From the NCBI GenBank assembly GCA_019186985.1, contig JABARQ010000005.1, positions 62,001 to 126,000 on the forward strand: DNA of 64,000 bases, read 5' to 3'. The number at the start of each line of letters is the position of its first letter. The first letter of the stretch is position 1. Shown one piece after another: positions 63,132-64,000 of the stretch. A program made the translations under genes and the position numbers. The notes below the pieces were generated by a model. It was not told the DNA's origin. It did no database searches and saw only the letters and a list, made by a program, of their open reading frames with translations. Origin of the DNA: Prosthecobacter sp. (lineage in GTDB: Bacteria; Verrucomicrobiota; Verrucomicrobiia; Verrucomicrobiales; Verrucomicrobiaceae).

Positions 63132-63166
63132 GCGGGGCTCATCCATTCGGCTGAGCCCCGCTTTTT
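63132..63166 (+). terminator. Intrinsic terminator after infC
   Basis: GCGGGGCTCA pairs perfectly with TGAGCCCCGC around a 10-nt loop and is followed by TTTTT. It lies 28 nt after the infC stop and shows that infC is not transcribed onward into ribosomal protein genes. Confidence 0.92.
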
Positions 63167-63209
63167 CAAGGCGAGGCCGGTTGGAAGAAGGAGTGAGGGC
63201 CCCTTCGTT

Positions 63210-64000
63210 TCAGAGCCCCAGCATTTCCATGACGGATTCGCGCTTCAGGCGCAGCTCACGCCATTCATGGTCAAAGGCGCTGCCGCCGACGATGCCGCAG
63301 CCGCTGGGGAGCTGGACTTCATTGTCCTGCCAGCCAATGCCGCGGATGGCGACCACCATGTGGCAGGGGCCGCCGCCGGGCTCCACAAAGCCAAAGGGGG
63401 CTCCAAAGAACCCGGGCACCTTCAGCTGAGTCCGGTATTCCCTGAGCTTTTCCAGCCAGGCTTCTTCGCGGGGCAGGCAGCCGACCGCAGGGGTTGGGTG
63501 AAGTTCATGGACGAGCTGGTCCGGAGAAGCCGGTGACTGGAGCCTGACCCGCAGGTTGGTCTGGAAATGCAGCAGCCTCGAAGCCTTGCACAATCCACGC
63601 GGGTCACGTTCCACCGTGCCGAGCCTGGAAAGGCGTTCGATCAGGTAGCGCACCACGATCTCATGCTCCTCGATCTCCTTGACGTCGTTCAGGAAGGCCT
63701 CATGGGCTCCCGGCTTCGCGGTTCCCGCCAGGGCCATGGTTTCCACGGTTTGCCGGTCCGTCCTGAACAGAAGCTCCGGGCTGACGCCCAGAAAGCCGGA
63801 CGTGCCCTGGATCCAGGCATAGCCCCAGGTGTTGGAGGGGGCGCACATGACCCTCTCCAGCAGCCGTACAGGACTGCCGCTGACCACGGAGCCGCGCTCG
63901 GTGAGCACGGGCACCATCTTTTCGAGACGCTTGGACAGCACCTCACGCCGGATGCGTCGGAAGGCCATCTTGAACCATTCCGTGGCTGGTTTGGCCCAGG
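63210..64000 (-). CDS. menF: Isochorismate synthase, C-terminal part (cut by window edge)
   Basis: The last 260 or so residues of a chorismate-binding enzyme converting chorismate to isochorismate. The frame stays open from 63968 to the window edge, so the N-terminus lies outside. Motifs: FLGVSPELLFRT, MALAGTAKPG, EIEEHEIVVRYLIE and HELHPTPAVGCLPREEA, then GFFGAPFGFVEPGGGPCHMVVAIRG, and finally SGCGIVGGSAFDHEW. These are conserved in MenF/EntC/salicylate synthase. With menD, menC and menG nearby, a menaquinone role is likely. It is convergent with infC. Confidence 0.88.
   Translation of the reverse strand, partial: WAKPATEWFKMAFRRIRREVLSKRLEKMVPVLTERGSVVSGSPVRLLERVMCAPSNTWGYAWIQGTSGFLGVSPELLFRTDRQTVETMALAGTAKPGAHEAFLNDVKEIEEHEIVVRYLIERLSRLGTVERDPRGLCKASRLLHFQTNLRVRLQSPASPDQLVHELHPTPAVGCLPREEAWLEKLREYRTQLKVPGFFGAPFGFVEPGGGPCHMVVAIRGIGWQDNEVQLPSGCGIVGGSAFDHEWRELRLKRESVMEMLGL

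Overview
The window reads as chromosomal DNA of a Verrucomicrobium-type bacterium (Verrucomicrobiota, probably Verrucomicrobiaceae such as Prosthecobacter). The evidence is high GC, runs of secreted sulfatases, ThuA, DUF1501 and Gfo/Idh proteins with Tat leaders, giant Fn3/Ig/cyclophilin surface proteins, few Shine-Dalgarno sites, and a type II secretion operon whose prepilin genes carry a reiterated 14-nt element. The assignment rests on gene content only, since no rRNA or other phylogenetic marker was aligned.

Layout. 1-1.3 kb: a cut-off secreted protein, tRNA-Leu, a menaquinone methyltransferase (UbiE/MenG), tRNA-Met and tRNA-Asn. 1.4-4.8 kb: a sodium-dependent NSS transporter with a 51-residue single-helix partner, and a subtilase. 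4.8-17.6 kb: two tandem paralogous giant secreted proteins (2133 and 2080 residues). 17.7-27.5 kb: a catabolic/secreted block with an FG-GAP protein, four consecutive formylglycine sulfatases, a ThuA protein and an NTF2-like protein. 27.5-38.3 kb: mostly housekeeping genes (menC, a Tat-exported Gfo/Idh oxidoreductase, xseB-dxs, trpC-menD, an ABC-F ATPase, a PfkB kinase, a pterin carbinolamine dehydratase). 38.3-43.1 kb: a RecB/AddA-like helicase-nuclease, an L,D-transpeptidase lipoprotein and a DUF3307 membrane protein. 43.3-52.0 kb: a T2SS operon gspE-F-G-H-I-J-K-L-M plus one extra gene, without gspD. 52.2-64.0 kb: a KamA-type aminomutase, a third giant protein (1862 residues), a DUF1501 protein, an alpha/beta hydrolase, infC with an AUU start, and a cut-off isochorismate synthase (menF).

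How the parts fit. Four menaquinone steps (MenF, MenD, MenC, MenG) are scattered over the window, so the organism probably uses the classical o-succinylbenzoate route. Dxs supplies the isoprenoid side of the same quinone. The T2SS is a plausible exit for the many signal-peptide proteins encoded here, which suggests a lifestyle of degrading sulfated polysaccharides. That last step is inference.

The most unusual content is the giant protein family. All three members share a module of roughly 400 residues that I do not recognise as a named domain. In the third member the module appears to be split by an inserted six-blade NHL propeller. The first two members carry a cyclophilin-type domain nested inside a cadherin-like fold. 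I saw no CRISPR array, prophage, insertion sequence or rRNA operon.
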